Below, one piece after another: positions 45,379 through 54,571 of a stretch of 60,682 bases of DNA. Made by a program: the position numbers and the translations under genes. The notes beneath the pieces were generated by a model, which worked only from the letters and a program-made list of their open reading frames with translations, had not been told where the DNA came from and searched no databases. The DNA comes from Rubripirellula sp. (GTDB taxonomy: Bacteria > Planctomycetota > Planctomycetia > Pirellulales > Pirellulaceae): positions 33,482 to 94,163 of the forward strand of contig JAAXJB010000074.1 in NCBI GenBank assembly GCA_012270065.1. The letters run 5' to 3'. Numbering within the stretch: the stretch's first letter is position 1; every line of letters starts with the position of its first letter.

Positions 45379-46512
45379 TCAATTATCCAGTTGCCCAGCA
45401 TTTGCCGAGGTGGAGATCGTTCCCAGACGTTGGCCAGCGTATTTGGCGTTTCTGATCGGAGCCCACCACCATTCGTTGTTCAGGTACCAGTTGACTGTTT
45501 TGCGTAATCCGCTGTCAAAACTCTCTTTGGGAGTCCAGCCAAGTTCCTCCTGGATTCGAGTCGAGTCGATTGCATAGCGGAGATCATGCCCCGGTCTGTC
45601 CGGAACAAACTCAATCAAATCGCGAGTGCGTCCCTCAGCATGAGGACGCAATTCGTCGATGATGTCACATGCTGTGACAACGACCTCCAGATTCGTGCGT
45701 TCCATGTTGCCACCAATGTTGTAGGTCTCACCGACCTGACCTCGCGTGATCACTTCCCAAAGCGCCCTCACATGGTCATCGACATAAAGCCAGTCCCGTA
45801 CATTTTCTCCTGTGCCATAAATCGGCAACGGCTTGCGGTCCAGAGCATTCAGGATGATGAGAGGAATGAGCTTCTCGGGGAAGTGATAAGGGCCGTAGTT
45901 GTTGGAGCAGTTCGTAATGACCACGGGCAAGCCATAAGTGTGGTGCCATGACCTGACAAGATGATCGCTGCTTGCCTTGCTCGCAGAGTACGGACTGCGG
46001 GGATCATAGGCAGTTTGTTCGGTAAATAATCCGGTTGCGCCAAGTGATCCATACACCTCGTCAGTAGAAATGTGGTGAAAACGAAACGAATCCTGAGCTT
46101 CGTCGCTCAAATTACGCCAATACTCCAAAGCCAGTTGCAGCAGGTTGCAGGTACCCACGACATTGGTTTCGATGAACCCCATTGGGCCATCAATGGAACG
46201 ATCGACGTGACTTTCCGCCGCTAAATGCATGATCGCGGTGGGACAAAACTCGGTGATTGTATCCCGAATCACTTGTGCATCCAGAATGTCTGCCTGCTGG
46301 AACCGGTAGTATTCGTCCGACGCGATAGAATTCAGTGAAGTCAAATTCCCAGCATAGGTCAGCTTGTCGACATTCAGAACTTCGGCAAGCTCATGATCAA
46401 TCAGGTAGCGTATCAATGCAGAGCCTATGAAGCCTGCACCACCGGTTACTAAAACGCGATGCTGGCGTGATTCAGCGGGGGAATCTGTTCTACTGGACAC
46501 CGGTTTGCACAA
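45379..46512 (-). CDS. rmlB: dTDP-glucose 4,6-dehydratase
   Basis: 377 residues of extended SDR. It converts dTDP-glucose to dTDP-4-keto-6-deoxyglucose. Cofactor motif [44 protein letters not shown], the catalytic YSASK and [18 protein letters not shown] are all present. The frame opens at TTG 46512, with GTG 46500 as an alternative nearer to the conserved core. It is the first gene of the rmlB-wecE-rmlA-methyltransferase run. Confidence 0.96.
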   Translation of the reverse strand: MCKPVSSRTDSPAESRQHRVLVTGGAGFIGSALIRYLIDHELAEVLNVDKLTYAGNLTSLNSIASDEYYRFQQADILDAQVIRDTITEFCPTAIMHLAAESHVDRSIDGPMGFIETNVVGTCNLLQLALEYWRNLSDEAQDSFRFHHISTDEVYGSLGATGLFTEQTAYDPRSPYSASKASSDHLVRSWHHTYGLPVVITNCSNNYGPYHFPEKLIPLIILNALDRKPLPIYGTGENVRDWLYVDDHVRALWEVITRGQVGETYNIGGNMERTNLEVVVTACDIIDELRPHAEGRTRDLIEFVPDRPGHDLRYAIDSTRIQEELGWTPKESFDSGLRKTVNWYLNNEWWWAPIRNAKYAGQRLGTISTSANAGQLDN

Positions 46513-46751
46513 CTCAAAACGCGTAAAGGAGCGGCTGGAGAATTCCAGATCGTGCCACTGGCGTCAATAGATACTGGGAATGCTTGCAAATCTTCGCCGC
46601 GTTCCTCGATTTGACGTCATGCCGTGGGGCGATTTGCACCCATTGATCATGAGAGAGTGCTTGGCTGTTGTGTTGCAAACGTTTGAATCACGAAAAAATG
46701 CGTCGTCTGTTCAACGCCCTGCCCCGCCGCCTTCGCGCGTCAGGGCAGTCA

Positions 46752-47408
46752 CTAGCGGGCGGCAACCCAATAAAGCATCAGTTTTCCGTACTCCAGCCAG
46801 ATGGGATTGAACAACTCGGCCCCGTGTTCAGGACGCGAAGCAGCAAAAACACTGACTTCGCAATCTTCTGGCATCACGCGTCGAAAACACATCAGGCTGC
46901 GACGGGTGTGTGGTGATGATGTGACGACGACCAATCGCGAGATCGTTGGGAATTCGGCGGCAAATGCTTGTGCTTCCTGCCACGACCCCAGCACGGATCC
47001 TGATTCCTTTGATCCCACGACGATGCTGTGTTCGGGAACGCCGTGCAGATCGAGGAACCGGGTTGCCCGTTGAGTCATGGTGAGTGTTTTTTTCTGCACA
47101 AAGTCGTACTGTGTTTTGGTCGGATTGTTCTGAATGGCGATCTGTTGGATCTGTCCCATGTTGTAGAGGTCGCTAGCAGCCTGCAGTCTTTCCCAATAGG
47201 CATGACCACCGGACATCACATAAGCCACATCAGCTTTGCTCTTCAGGTTGGAAACATGAAGTGGTGTGCTGACCCAGGCCCGAATCCGGGCATTTGTTAG
47301 CAGGATTGATGAAGTGACCCAAAGTGCAAGGATGAAGCCAAAGGCCCACCGCCAACGACTGCTCGTTTTTGGTGTTGGCGAATCAGATCGGATCGGGTTG
47401 GCAGTCAT
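46752..47408 (-). CDS. DUF218 (YdcF/SanA-like) membrane-anchored protein
   Basis: 218 residues with one N-terminal transmembrane helix (WAFGFILALWVTSSILL) and a DUF218 domain. Its landmarks are VAYVMSGGHAYWERLQAASDLY, IVVGSKESGSVLGSWQEA and LVVVTSSPHTRRS. Such proteins (SanA, ElyC, YdcF) act in envelope integrity or glycan metabolism. A second DUF218 protein is at 56690-57574. It is upstream of rmlB in the same direction, with about 240 bp between. Confidence 0.87.
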   Translation of the reverse strand: MTANPIRSDSPTPKTSSRWRWAFGFILALWVTSSILLTNARIRAWVSTPLHVSNLKSKADVAYVMSGGHAYWERLQAASDLYNMGQIQQIAIQNNPTKTQYDFVQKKTLTMTQRATRFLDLHGVPEHSIVVGSKESGSVLGSWQEAQAFAAEFPTISRLVVVTSSPHTRRSLMCFRRVMPEDCEVSVFAASRPEHGAELFNPIWLEYGKLMLYWVAAR

Positions 47409-47462
47409 TGGGACGACAGGTTCACGGCTCAGGACGTTCTGTGAGGGATTCTGTACAGTCTA

Positions 47463-47491
47463 ATCCACACTCAAGCTGATCCACACTCAAG
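47463..47491 (+). repeat. 16-bp-period direct repeat, 2 copies
   Basis: atccacactcaag occurs at 47463-47475 and 47479-47491, period 16. It overlaps the last codons of the DHPS-like gene. Confidence 0.8.
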
Positions 47492-48935
47492 ATTCACTGT
47501 TGTGTTTGCGGTGCCGACTCGTTCTTTTGATCCGGTGATGATCTTCAGCCACGGTCAAGTAGCCCCAGTTCAGTGCCTGATCCTGCTCATATTGCTTACC
47601 AAGTTGCAGGGCGATGCCTGCCTTGGCCATTTCGTAACCAAGATAAAACGCATGTCCAGCATCTACATTCGAGGATACCTTCAATTGCATCAAACGATCG
47701 AAGAGCCGAAATGGGTCATCGTCATGCAGGTGTGTTCCGGAGGATAGAAGATGAATCTCGCCGTCCTGGGCAAAGATGCGATAGTTATTGTCCTTGAGTG
47801 AATTGGCGAGTGTTTCAAATGTCTCTTTCGGATAGGGAAGCAGCTTTGCATCGCGAAGAAGTACCAACTGGTTGGACAGGCGTTTAGGAGGAATGCCATG
47901 TTTGATGCTGTGGAATGTCAGTCGACGTGCGAGGTCACACTCCCTGACCGAAGAACGAGACCAGTTGATGACCTGAGTTGTGAGAACGCTGTTGATTTTT
48001 AATTCCTGGCATATCGCCATCAAAATCATGTTCACGCCGGCGGAGTCAACATCAGTCAACTCGGTCAAATTGCCAATTCCCATCAACATCTTGTGGTCAG
48101 GGTACTGCGAACGGGTCTGGCTATATCGCATGAGGCTGCCAACGAAACCTGTTCCGATTGGTTCCAGAATAGGATCAAGTCGGTGAGGAACATTTTTGCG
48201 CTGCAGGAAATCAATGGTTTCATGAAAGCTTTGATCATCTCCAGGGGCATCAGGTATCGCGACAACCTCGGCGCCCCAGTCCTTGGCGTATTGCCGGTTT
48301 TGGGAATTGACCGAAAGAACCAGCCCCGCACCGTGCAGCGTTGCCTGCTCCGCTTCCCATGGATCGAATGTATCTACAGAAACAGCCATACCCTGATCGA
48401 CAAGCGCAGCTATGTAGTCAGCGATTCCGGTGCAACGCCGGGAAGGGTCACAACCGAAGTCAATGATGTCAGCCCCATCGGCTTTGAGTTGCCTGGCTGC
48501 AGATATGATTTCGTCGATGGAGAATCTGGGAGCATGGTTTAGTTCTGCGACGATCTCGATGTCATGTTGATCGAGATCAACAGGTTCTGATTTCCCACCA
48601 AACCATTCAGGCAAAGCGCGGCAGTCCTTGGGGCCGATGAGAATTGGAATCCCAACTGATTCTGCCAATTCTTCTGTTCCCGTATCACAATAGCCCGGAA
48701 GCACAATGTGCGTCGCAGCATCAGGAACTTCGAGGTGACGTCGGATCCACCGGGGCGTCATCAACGCCGCTACCGTGATCGGCATGACGTCAATGGAGTA
48801 TCCAAAATGATATTTTTCAGATTGTTGCCGGAGAATGCTCCGCAATGCAGATTCCGCCAATCGTCCGGTGACGAAGTGGTAGTGGTGATTCGGGCTGGGT
48901 GACGGTTGATCTGGCATTCGATTGGCGGATGACAC
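47487..48935 (-). CDS. Dihydropteroate-synthase-like protein (DUF6513 type)
   Basis: 482 residues (GTG 48935 or ATG 48917). The central part is a TIM barrel with DHPS-like features: LKADGADIIDFGCDPSR, GMAVSVDTFDPWEAE and an MGIGNLTELTDVDSAG region. It has its own N-terminal domain (YHFVTGRLAESALRSIL) and a C-terminal domain. These match the DHPS-related protein of tetrahydromethanopterin-using methylotrophs, planctomycetes and archaea rather than folate DHPS. It probably acts in biosynthesis of that C1 carrier. It is isolated here among surface-glycan genes. Confidence 0.85.
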   Translation of the reverse strand: MSSANRMPDQPSPSPNHHYHFVTGRLAESALRSILRQQSEKYHFGYSIDVMPITVAALMTPRWIRRHLEVPDAATHIVLPGYCDTGTEELAESVGIPILIGPKDCRALPEWFGGKSEPVDLDQHDIEIVAELNHAPRFSIDEIISAARQLKADGADIIDFGCDPSRRCTGIADYIAALVDQGMAVSVDTFDPWEAEQATLHGAGLVLSVNSQNRQYAKDWGAEVVAIPDAPGDDQSFHETIDFLQRKNVPHRLDPILEPIGTGFVGSLMRYSQTRSQYPDHKMLMGIGNLTELTDVDSAGVNMILMAICQELKINSVLTTQVINWSRSSVRECDLARRLTFHSIKHGIPPKRLSNQLVLLRDAKLLPYPKETFETLANSLKDNNYRIFAQDGEIHLLSSGTHLHDDDPFRLFDRLMQLKVSSNVDAGHAFYLGYEMAKAGIALQLGKQYEQDQALNWGYLTVAEDHHRIKRTSRHRKHNSES

Positions 48936-48966
48936 TCGGAAAATCGATCTTGGGTGGCCCGGGTTT

Positions 48967-49008
48967 TGCTGAATTCGGGTCCTGCTGAATTTGAGTCCTG
49001 CTGATTTG
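48967..49008 (+). repeat. 16-bp-period degenerate repeat, 3 copies
   Basis: tgctgaatt (or tgctgattt) cores begin at 48967, 48983 and 48999, period 16, with gggtcc/gagtcc spacers. It lies immediately upstream of the DHPS-like gene, between it and the export-gene terminator. Confidence 0.75.
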
Positions 49009-49057
49009 GATCACTTTGGGCGTTAACAGAGTATGAACGCGCAATGTATGCAAGGGC

Positions 49058-49096
49058 AAAGAAAAAGCCACGTTCCGATTGCACGAAACGTGGCTT
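49058..49096 (-). terminator. Rho-independent terminator of the export operon
   Basis: On the minus strand, a 10-bp perfect stem (aagccacgtt/aacgtggctt, 49065-49096) is followed by five T and then ctttg. It lies just downstream of the polysaccharide export gene stop and would end that transcript. Confidence 0.88.
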
Positions 49097-49122
49097 GATC
49101 AGTCAACTAATCCGGATTGGGT

Positions 49123-50496
49123 CTACCGGCCGTTGAAGAGTTCAGCGATACCAAAGGTGAAGAAGGTACCAATCCCGAAGTTGATCAACTCTTCTTCACA
49201 CTTGTACTGCAGGATAAGAGTGTCACCGGGTTGCACCAATGGCCGTGCTTTGGGGTCATTGATGGCTTGGGCGAGATCGACTTCGATGGCGATCTGTCCG
49301 TTGCAAGGAGTTTTCCGGAGGATGTAGAGCAGACCGGGTGGGACGCTTGTGTCTACACCGAATGCATTGATTCCACCTCCGCGGGCGCCTCCACCGCCAC
49401 CGCCACCGCCTTGTGCAGCGCGACCGTTACCTCCGAGGCTACCTCCTGCAAGAGCCATCGCCTGCAATGCGTCCAGATCGTAGTCGCGTGGCAAAAGATG
49501 CTCGCCTGGTGGCAGCAGGCCACCGGTGTAGAACACTTCGGCTTCTCTGGATTCAATGTAGACAATATCACCGTCCTGAAGGGTTACCTCTGACTCGCTA
49601 ATGTCTACGACGACACCTGGCTTGACTCGCAGTGGGATCTTCAGAATCGAAGGGTCATCGGGCAAGCGTGGTGGGCAGACACACGGATCAAGCTTGGCGG
49701 CTTCCTGCTGACGCCAGAATTCACGAAGGAAATCAGCTCTCTTGGTTTTGTCGGCGCGGTTGGCACGCAAAACCATCACTTCGTTTTTCGCATTCAGCCC
49801 CGGAAGTCCCCCAGTCTGTACCAAAGCGTGCAAGATGTCGTTCTGGTACGCTGGGAGTTTGACAAGACCGCCGCGTGCGGTTTCGTCGCTGGTGCCGCGG
49901 ATGTATCCGCTCTGACCACTGCTTTGCGTATCTTCGCGAACAACAATCACGTTGTAGGTCCGCTCGCGGATGATCGTCACGATTGGTCGGGCCTTTTCGC
50001 TAGGAAGCAGGTCTGCTGCAACGTAGCTGTCCCTGATTGCATCCCTTACCTGGTCGAGGGTCAAACCTTCGACATCAAGTGGTTCGAGCAGAGGCAGTGA
50101 CAATGTGCCGTCATCCTGAACCGCAATGGGGAAACCGATGGATGGCGGAAGAGTGCTTTCCGAATCTGGGAAGTTCACTGGTGGCGGAGCCGGTGGCTCG
50201 TTGGGTGCATTGAATGGTAACACGCCTTCCAGATAGACACCAAGGATGTCACCCCCGCCAATCTGGTAATCTCTTGGTGGCTCAAGGGACAGAACTGACA
50301 CGTCGACAGGGACCATGTCAGACTTTGTGTCAGCAAAGAACTCTTTTGGTAGTCGCTTCGCTGGTACACCATTGATCGGTTGCGTGAGCGAGGTGCAACC
50401 ACCGATGGAGGCCAGGAGCGATGTAACCAACACGCATAAAATCGTTGAATTGAGATTCATCGAAATGTGTTGGAGTGCTGGTCGTTGCGTGGTCAT
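49123..50496 (-). CDS. Polysaccharide export lipoprotein (Wza-like)
   Basis: 457 residues from ATG 50496; ATG 50460 also gives a lipoprotein signal (lipobox region LLASIGGC). It is a Wza/KpsD-type export protein. The poly_export domain starts at DYQIGGGDILGVYLEG, with VQDDGTLSLPLLEPLDVEGLTLDQVRDAI, and SLBB-type repeats follow (SEVTLQDGDIVYIESRE, VQPGDTLIL). An unusual Gly run (nine Gly in AQGGGG...GARGGG) interrupts the region near residues 390-410. It probably forms the outer-membrane or periplasmic conduit for the locus polysaccharide. Confidence 0.9.
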   Translation of the reverse strand: MTTQRPALQHISMNLNSTILCVLVTSLLASIGGCTSLTQPINGVPAKRLPKEFFADTKSDMVPVDVSVLSLEPPRDYQIGGGDILGVYLEGVLPFNAPNEPPAPPPVNFPDSESTLPPSIGFPIAVQDDGTLSLPLLEPLDVEGLTLDQVRDAIRDSYVAADLLPSEKARPIVTIIRERTYNVIVVREDTQSSGQSGYIRGTSDETARGGLVKLPAYQNDILHALVQTGGLPGLNAKNEVMVLRANRADKTKRADFLREFWRQQEAAKLDPCVCPPRLPDDPSILKIPLRVKPGVVVDISESEVTLQDGDIVYIESREAEVFYTGGLLPPGEHLLPRDYDLDALQAMALAGGSLGGNGRAAQGGGGGGGGARGGGINAFGVDTSVPPGLLYILRKTPCNGQIAIEVDLAQAINDPKARPLVQPGDTLILQYKCEEELINFGIGTFFTFGIAELFNGR

Positions 50497-50566
50497 CCGT
50501 GATTTCTCTTCGTATAGCGACTGAGTTTGATCAGTAAGGAGTATCCTGCTCTGCCTGCAGGTTCTC

Positions 50567-51352
50567 CTATTCAAATGTAAACGTGAGCTCAGATGAGCTG
50601 GTGTCTGTTCCCGCTTCCGCTGTGGTAGCAGTTACGCTGGGAGTTGTAGGCGAAACTTTGTCATCATTCAGGCCGAACTCAACAGCGGTCTCAGGTAGCG
50701 TGCCAAAATTGTCCAACGGGGGTGATGCCGCGTCCGATTTCCCCTTGTTCACCAGTTCCTCGGACTGATTCACAACTTTCTGATCCGAAGGTGAGGTGAT
50801 TGGTTTTGTTGCGCTGGTCTGCTGGGCGGCAGGTGCCGACTCCTGTTCAATCACTGGGACAGGTACAGGTAAGCTGTTCTCTTCCACGGACGAAGCGGGA
50901 ACAAGCCCGTTCAGGCCGCTGGTCGGAATTGCACTCCAGTATCCAACGCCATCTTCTTCTGCTGCTCTGGCACCAAATGGAAAGCCCTGGAAGAAATTGC
51001 TGATTGCAGCTTGGCCGTGCGGCGTTTGATATGCCCAACCCCAGTACTTTTCAGGTGCGATGGTTGGCGTGCAACCATCTCCGCCATCAGCGACGTTGAG
51101 ATAACCAGTGATGAAACCGTCTTTGAATTCCTGCTGGTACTGAAAATTGCAGTAACGCTGCTTCCGTTTAATCCAGGCACGTTCGGCCAATGCCCGATTC
51201 GAATAATCGACCATATGGTTACTGACGCAACCTCGGAGCTCAGTACACCAGTGGTTCAAGCCAGTGCAGCCGGTGGAGGTTGCTAGTACAAGAGCGGCCA
51301 GCCCATTGAGGCAAGCCAGTCGAGCCTTGCAAAGTCTGAATTCTCGTTTCAT
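50567..51352 (-). CDS. Lipoprotein of unknown function, export-gene partner
   Basis: 261 residues. The signal sequence (LNGLAALVLATSTGC) has a good lipobox, TGC. The next 110 residues form a Tyr/Trp-rich, possibly helical-plus-beta segment (RALAERAWIKRKQRYCN, FKDGFITGYLNVADGGDGCTP, KYWGWAYQTPHG). I recall similar strings in planctomycete lipoproteins beside export genes. The C-terminal 130 residues are low-complexity, Ser/Thr/Pro/Glu-rich. It is directly upstream of the Wza-like gene and shares its direction, so it may assist export. Confidence 0.78.
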   Translation of the reverse strand: MKREFRLCKARLACLNGLAALVLATSTGCTGLNHWCTELRGCVSNHMVDYSNRALAERAWIKRKQRYCNFQYQQEFKDGFITGYLNVADGGDGCTPTIAPEKYWGWAYQTPHGQAAISNFFQGFPFGARAAEEDGVGYWSAIPTSGLNGLVPASSVEENSLPVPVPVIEQESAPAAQQTSATKPITSPSDQKVVNQSEELVNKGKSDAASPPLDNFGTLPETAVEFGLNDDKVSPTTPSVTATTAEAGTDTSSSELTFTFE

Positions 51353-52010
51353 TTGTTTATCCGCGGCATCGCCAGACGAGGAGGCTGTTTTTTAGCGCCG
51401 TGACCCTGCTCCGATGTCACTGCATTTCCAAGCTTTTAATCCATCGCATAAGCGGTCCATCTGTAGTGGATGTACCGGTTTTCAGGTGGATTTACCCGTT
51501 CAACTATCGTTATCGCCACACTCGGCCCACCTGAATTAACAAAACTGTGCGAAAAGCCGGACTCAATAATCGGCTTAGGCAAGCTTTTACGGTCGCTGTC
51601 CGTTGCTGATCCGGGAATGGCACGCTGTTAGGCTGGCAGGTTCTGCGGAATGACTCTCGGAAAAGCCGAGCGTGTGAACTCTGGCAGGTCACAGTTCCTG
51701 GGGGCGCAGGACTGGGGAGATAGTTGGAGAAAACCATCGTTTTGTATGATGGCGGCTCCAGAACACAGAGGCTTTAGACCACTGAGGCTTTAGACCACTG
51801 AGGCTTTAGACCACTGAGGCTTTAGACCACTGAGAACGAACGGCCTGTTTAGCTGTCTTCTCAGATCGTTTCCCGGAATGCTTGCAACCAGTGTGGTGGT
51901 CGCGATTCTGTTCTCTGAGGTTTCTTTCGATTGCAGGTCGAAGTCTGAGGGCGAGTTTCACGCCGCGAGTGTCATGCGAGACGGACAGCCTCGGTAAACG
52001 ATGCGCGATG
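51353..52010. other. Intergenic stretch with 16-bp tandem repeat
   Basis: About 660 bp upstream of the lipoprotein-export pair. The tandem repeat at 51768-51831 is the only clear structure. The promoter of the pair should lie in its left part. No gene is seen. Confidence 0.5.
51768..51831 (+). repeat. 16-bp tandem repeat, 4 copies
   Basis: The unit gaggctttagaccact begins at 51768, 51784, 51800 and 51816. The copies are identical over the full unit. It is gene-free on both strands. Confidence 0.97.
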
Positions 52011-52286
52011 CTAACCGGCAATGCGCTGCAATAGATAAAGCAGTAATTCACCCCACGTCTGGTCTGGCTCTTTGAATTGAAGCAGAACCCAGTAGGTCGT
52101 ACCGACCAACGCACATAAAAGTGTCAGTGCCGAAAATGTTTTAAAGAACCTGCCTTTCCGAGTGCGTCCCCGGTGCAATCCAATCATGCGTTGAGTTACG
52201 GCAGACTGTTTATTTTGTGTTGTTTCAAGCTGCGATGAATCGTTGCTTGTTGTTGAGTTCACAGTGTCGATTGTTGTGTTGTTCAT
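52011..52286 (-). CDS. Small single-pass membrane protein
   Basis: 91 residues from ATG 52286 (an upstream in-frame start would overlap the FemAB-like gene more). The N-terminus is Ser/Thr/Asn-rich. A basic patch (GLHRGRTRKGRFFK) precedes one transmembrane helix (FSALTLLCALVGTTYWVLL), and a short exterior tail follows. Its position just after the FemAB-like gene suggests a role in the same locus, but I do not recognise it. Confidence 0.5.
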   Translation of the reverse strand: MNNTTIDTVNSTTSNDSSQLETTQNKQSAVTQRMIGLHRGRTRKGRFFKTFSALTLLCALVGTTYWVLLQFKEPDQTWGELLLYLLQRIAG

Positions 52287-52441
52287 TGATGATCTTGCCT
52301 TGTACCGTGGATTGGTTTTCAGGCGGGTTTTCCCCGTTCTCTTCTTCTCGTTCTTGTTCAACACTCCTTTGACATCTTGGATTTTCCAAGTCTCCAATGC
52401 GTTTTGCAGGATCCATGCGTTCCCGGTAGGTAACCAACTGG

Positions 52442-53494
52442 TCAAGGTATCCCGCGCACAATGGGTGGCCCCATCACGTTTGTCATACAAAGCGGCAGTT
52501 TCTGCCAGATCTTGATCAGCCTCTGATTCGTTTGGGATTCGGGACGCATCTGCTCAACGTTCCCTTCCCTCACATAGTACTGCCAAACCGCAGGATGGGC
52601 TGTGGCTCCCCATTGTTTCTTGAATTTGTACGTGCTGCTGGACATCGTACTCCGTCCGAAGTCGAATGTGTGACTTTTTTTAGCAATGGCACGTTCTAAA
52701 AGTTGTCTGTACATCCACATGTTTGGCCCGGTGCGGTTCCATGTTCGCAAGCTGCTTGCACTGGGCACTTCCGTGGTACCGTGTGAATGAACCAGCAGGG
52801 CTGCGGCGACTGCCGTGCCTTTGTTGTGAATGACACAGAACTCTGCTTCGCCATTGAATGAATTCACAATGGATTTGAACAGTTTCTTTGAGAAAACAGG
52901 AGTTCCGAGATCTCTCATGTTGGTTGCAAACACGCGGTAGAAGTCAGGTAGTAACTCGAGTCCACCCCACGAGGTTGTGTGGTTGTAGGTACCGCATTTT
53001 TTGATCTGGCTGCGGAGTTTGGATTTGAACGTTTTGTCGAGCTCGGCATCGGTATCTGGAAGTTCCAGACGCATGTGAAATTTATCCGTCCGTTCATGAT
53101 TCAATTTTGGGTGATCGACGGGGACTTCGTGGCGCAGTTCCAAATATCGAACGTTCAGTTCGTCGGCAAGGTTGCAGGCCGTGTCCACAAGTGCAGTAGC
53201 CACTTCCGGGGTTTGTGCTTCAACACCGCCCGTATTCACATAGGGAAGTGAAACCAGAAACTTTCCGAAAATCGGGCCAGAAACCAGCGCCAGAGGTAGG
53301 CTCCCACGTGGTGCCTGAGGTGAACCACACCGGAGAATGAATGACTTGTAATCGAGGCCAGCACAAACTGCATCCGCCCAGGGACTTGCGTGTCCATTGA
53401 GACGTGGATGGCTTGGGTTATCCCATGAGGCTGTGGGGCTTTCCATCAATGTGCCATGGCACAAATCGATGATTTCAACCGTTGTTTCAGGCAA
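52442..53494 (-). CDS. FemAB-like GNAT acyltransferase (PEP-CTERM/exosortase-associated)
   Basis: 350 residues, starting at TTG 53494. It has the double-GNAT FemAB-type layout: an N-terminal half with FLVSLPYVNTGGV and YLELRHE, and a C-terminal half with KKLFKSIV, EFCVIHNKGTAVAAALLV, MWMYRQLLERAI, and a late FDFGRST..YKFKKQWGA motif. This last motif is typical of the FemAB-related proteins seen beside exosortase loci. These transfer aminoacyl or acyl groups to glycans or peptidoglycan. It lies downstream of the PEP-CTERM gene, separated from it by a terminator. Confidence 0.87.
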   Translation of the reverse strand: MPETTVEIIDLCHGTLMESPTASWDNPSHPRLNGHASPWADAVCAGLDYKSFILRCGSPQAPRGSLPLALVSGPIFGKFLVSLPYVNTGGVEAQTPEVATALVDTACNLADELNVRYLELRHEVPVDHPKLNHERTDKFHMRLELPDTDAELDKTFKSKLRSQIKKCGTYNHTTSWGGLELLPDFYRVFATNMRDLGTPVFSKKLFKSIVNSFNGEAEFCVIHNKGTAVAAALLVHSHGTTEVPSASSLRTWNRTGPNMWMYRQLLERAIAKKSHTFDFGRSTMSSSTYKFKKQWGATAHPAVWQYYVREGNVEQMRPESQTNQRLIKIWQKLPLCMTNVMGPPIVRGIP

Positions 53495-53508
53495 GGCTTG
53501 TTCCGTCG

Positions 53509-53545
53509 GTAAATGAAAGGAGGCAAGCCGTTGTGGCTTGCCTCC
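53509..53545 (-). terminator. Rho-independent terminator after PEP-CTERM gene
   Basis: An 11-bp perfect stem (ggaggcaagcc at 53519-53529 with ggcttgcctcc at 53535-53545) has a 5-nt loop. On the minus strand it is followed by tttcattt. It lies between the PEP-CTERM gene and the FemAB-like gene. Confidence 0.85.
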
Positions 53546-53597
53546 ATGCTAATTCACCTTTTTCAAGTCGCTACTGAATGACGTAGCTTTTCATGCC

Positions 53598-54518
53598 TTA
53601 GGCAGCTTCCGCTGCACGGCGACGTCGGCGACGCTCGACCAACCCGGCTACGCCACAGCAAGTCAGCATTGCGAAAATCGATCCTGGCTCTGGCACGGGA
53701 TTGATCGATCCCTCTGCACCACCCGTGAGCGATCCAACACCACCGGAGAACGTGAAGGCTCCGAGCGACGGTCCGGTTGGGTTCACGAACGAACCGCTAC
53801 CGATCACGAAGTCGAATGTACCCTGCACGCCTTGGCTAGCCGGATTCGTGTCGAGTTCCACTGGCAACCATGAGGTGGGAGTTCCGATCTGGTTTTCCAG
53901 CTGGGTCAGGCCAAGTGTTGCCGAGAAGTTATTCAAGGCTCCACCACCTGTCGCATCAGTGATCTCGAAGATCGCCTCGGTGTACAGGTCAGAGATTCCA
54001 CTCAAAGTATTGGTGAAGTCCGTCAACGTATCGAGGTCAGTTGAAGCGATCGTTGTGAAGTCGGTCGTTGCACTGGAGATCAGAGCCACCGAAGCATTCG
54101 CGAGATTGCCCGGTGTCAAGCCACCAGTTGAACCGCTCAGAACATCAGAGATACCGTAACCGGTACGGCTTGTGGCTCCGATGCCGGTCGCTGGGAGGTC
54201 TGCACCAGTGCCGGTGAAATCGAAACTGACCACAGCGGCCAGATTGCCACCAGCCGGTGCTGCACCGTCGATCGTGGTAACGGAGTAAAGTCCCAGCAGC
54301 GTGTCATCCTGACGAGTGAACGCCGAGAATGTTCCGCCTGACAAGTCCTGCACATAGGTTCCGCGTACTTGAAACGCGAGATCGTCTACGACTTCGTCGT
54401 AGCTACCATCGGTACGGGTGCTGCCCGTTTCGATCACGGTAGGAAAAATGGATGCTGCTTGAACGCTAGCCGCCAAGCAGACCGGCACGACAAGTGCCGA
54501 AATGTAACGAAATAACAT
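53598..54518 (-). CDS. PEP-CTERM sorting-domain protein
   Basis: 306 residues. The signal peptide ends near VQA-A. The mature region is Gly/Thr/Ser-rich with few charged residues, as in structural surface proteins. The C-terminus has the full sorting signal: VPEPGS at about 275, a hydrophobic helix (IFAMLTCCGVAGLV) and an Arg cluster. The signal is processed by an exosortase, which is not in the window. The AGGA ribosome-binding site is 9 nt upstream of the ATG. Confidence 0.95.
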   Translation of the reverse strand: MLFRYISALVVPVCLAASVQAASIFPTVIETGSTRTDGSYDEVVDDLAFQVRGTYVQDLSGGTFSAFTRQDDTLLGLYSVTTIDGAAPAGGNLAAVVSFDFTGTGADLPATGIGATSRTGYGISDVLSGSTGGLTPGNLANASVALISSATTDFTTIASTDLDTLTDFTNTLSGISDLYTEAIFEITDATGGGALNNFSATLGLTQLENQIGTPTSWLPVELDTNPASQGVQGTFDFVIGSGSFVNPTGPSLGAFTFSGGVGSLTGGAEGSINPVPEPGSIFAMLTCCGVAGLVERRRRRRAAEAA

Positions 54519-54571
54519 TTTCTTATCCTGTTAAGTCTGTAAATGAATTAATTCAAAAGCAATTTACAAAC

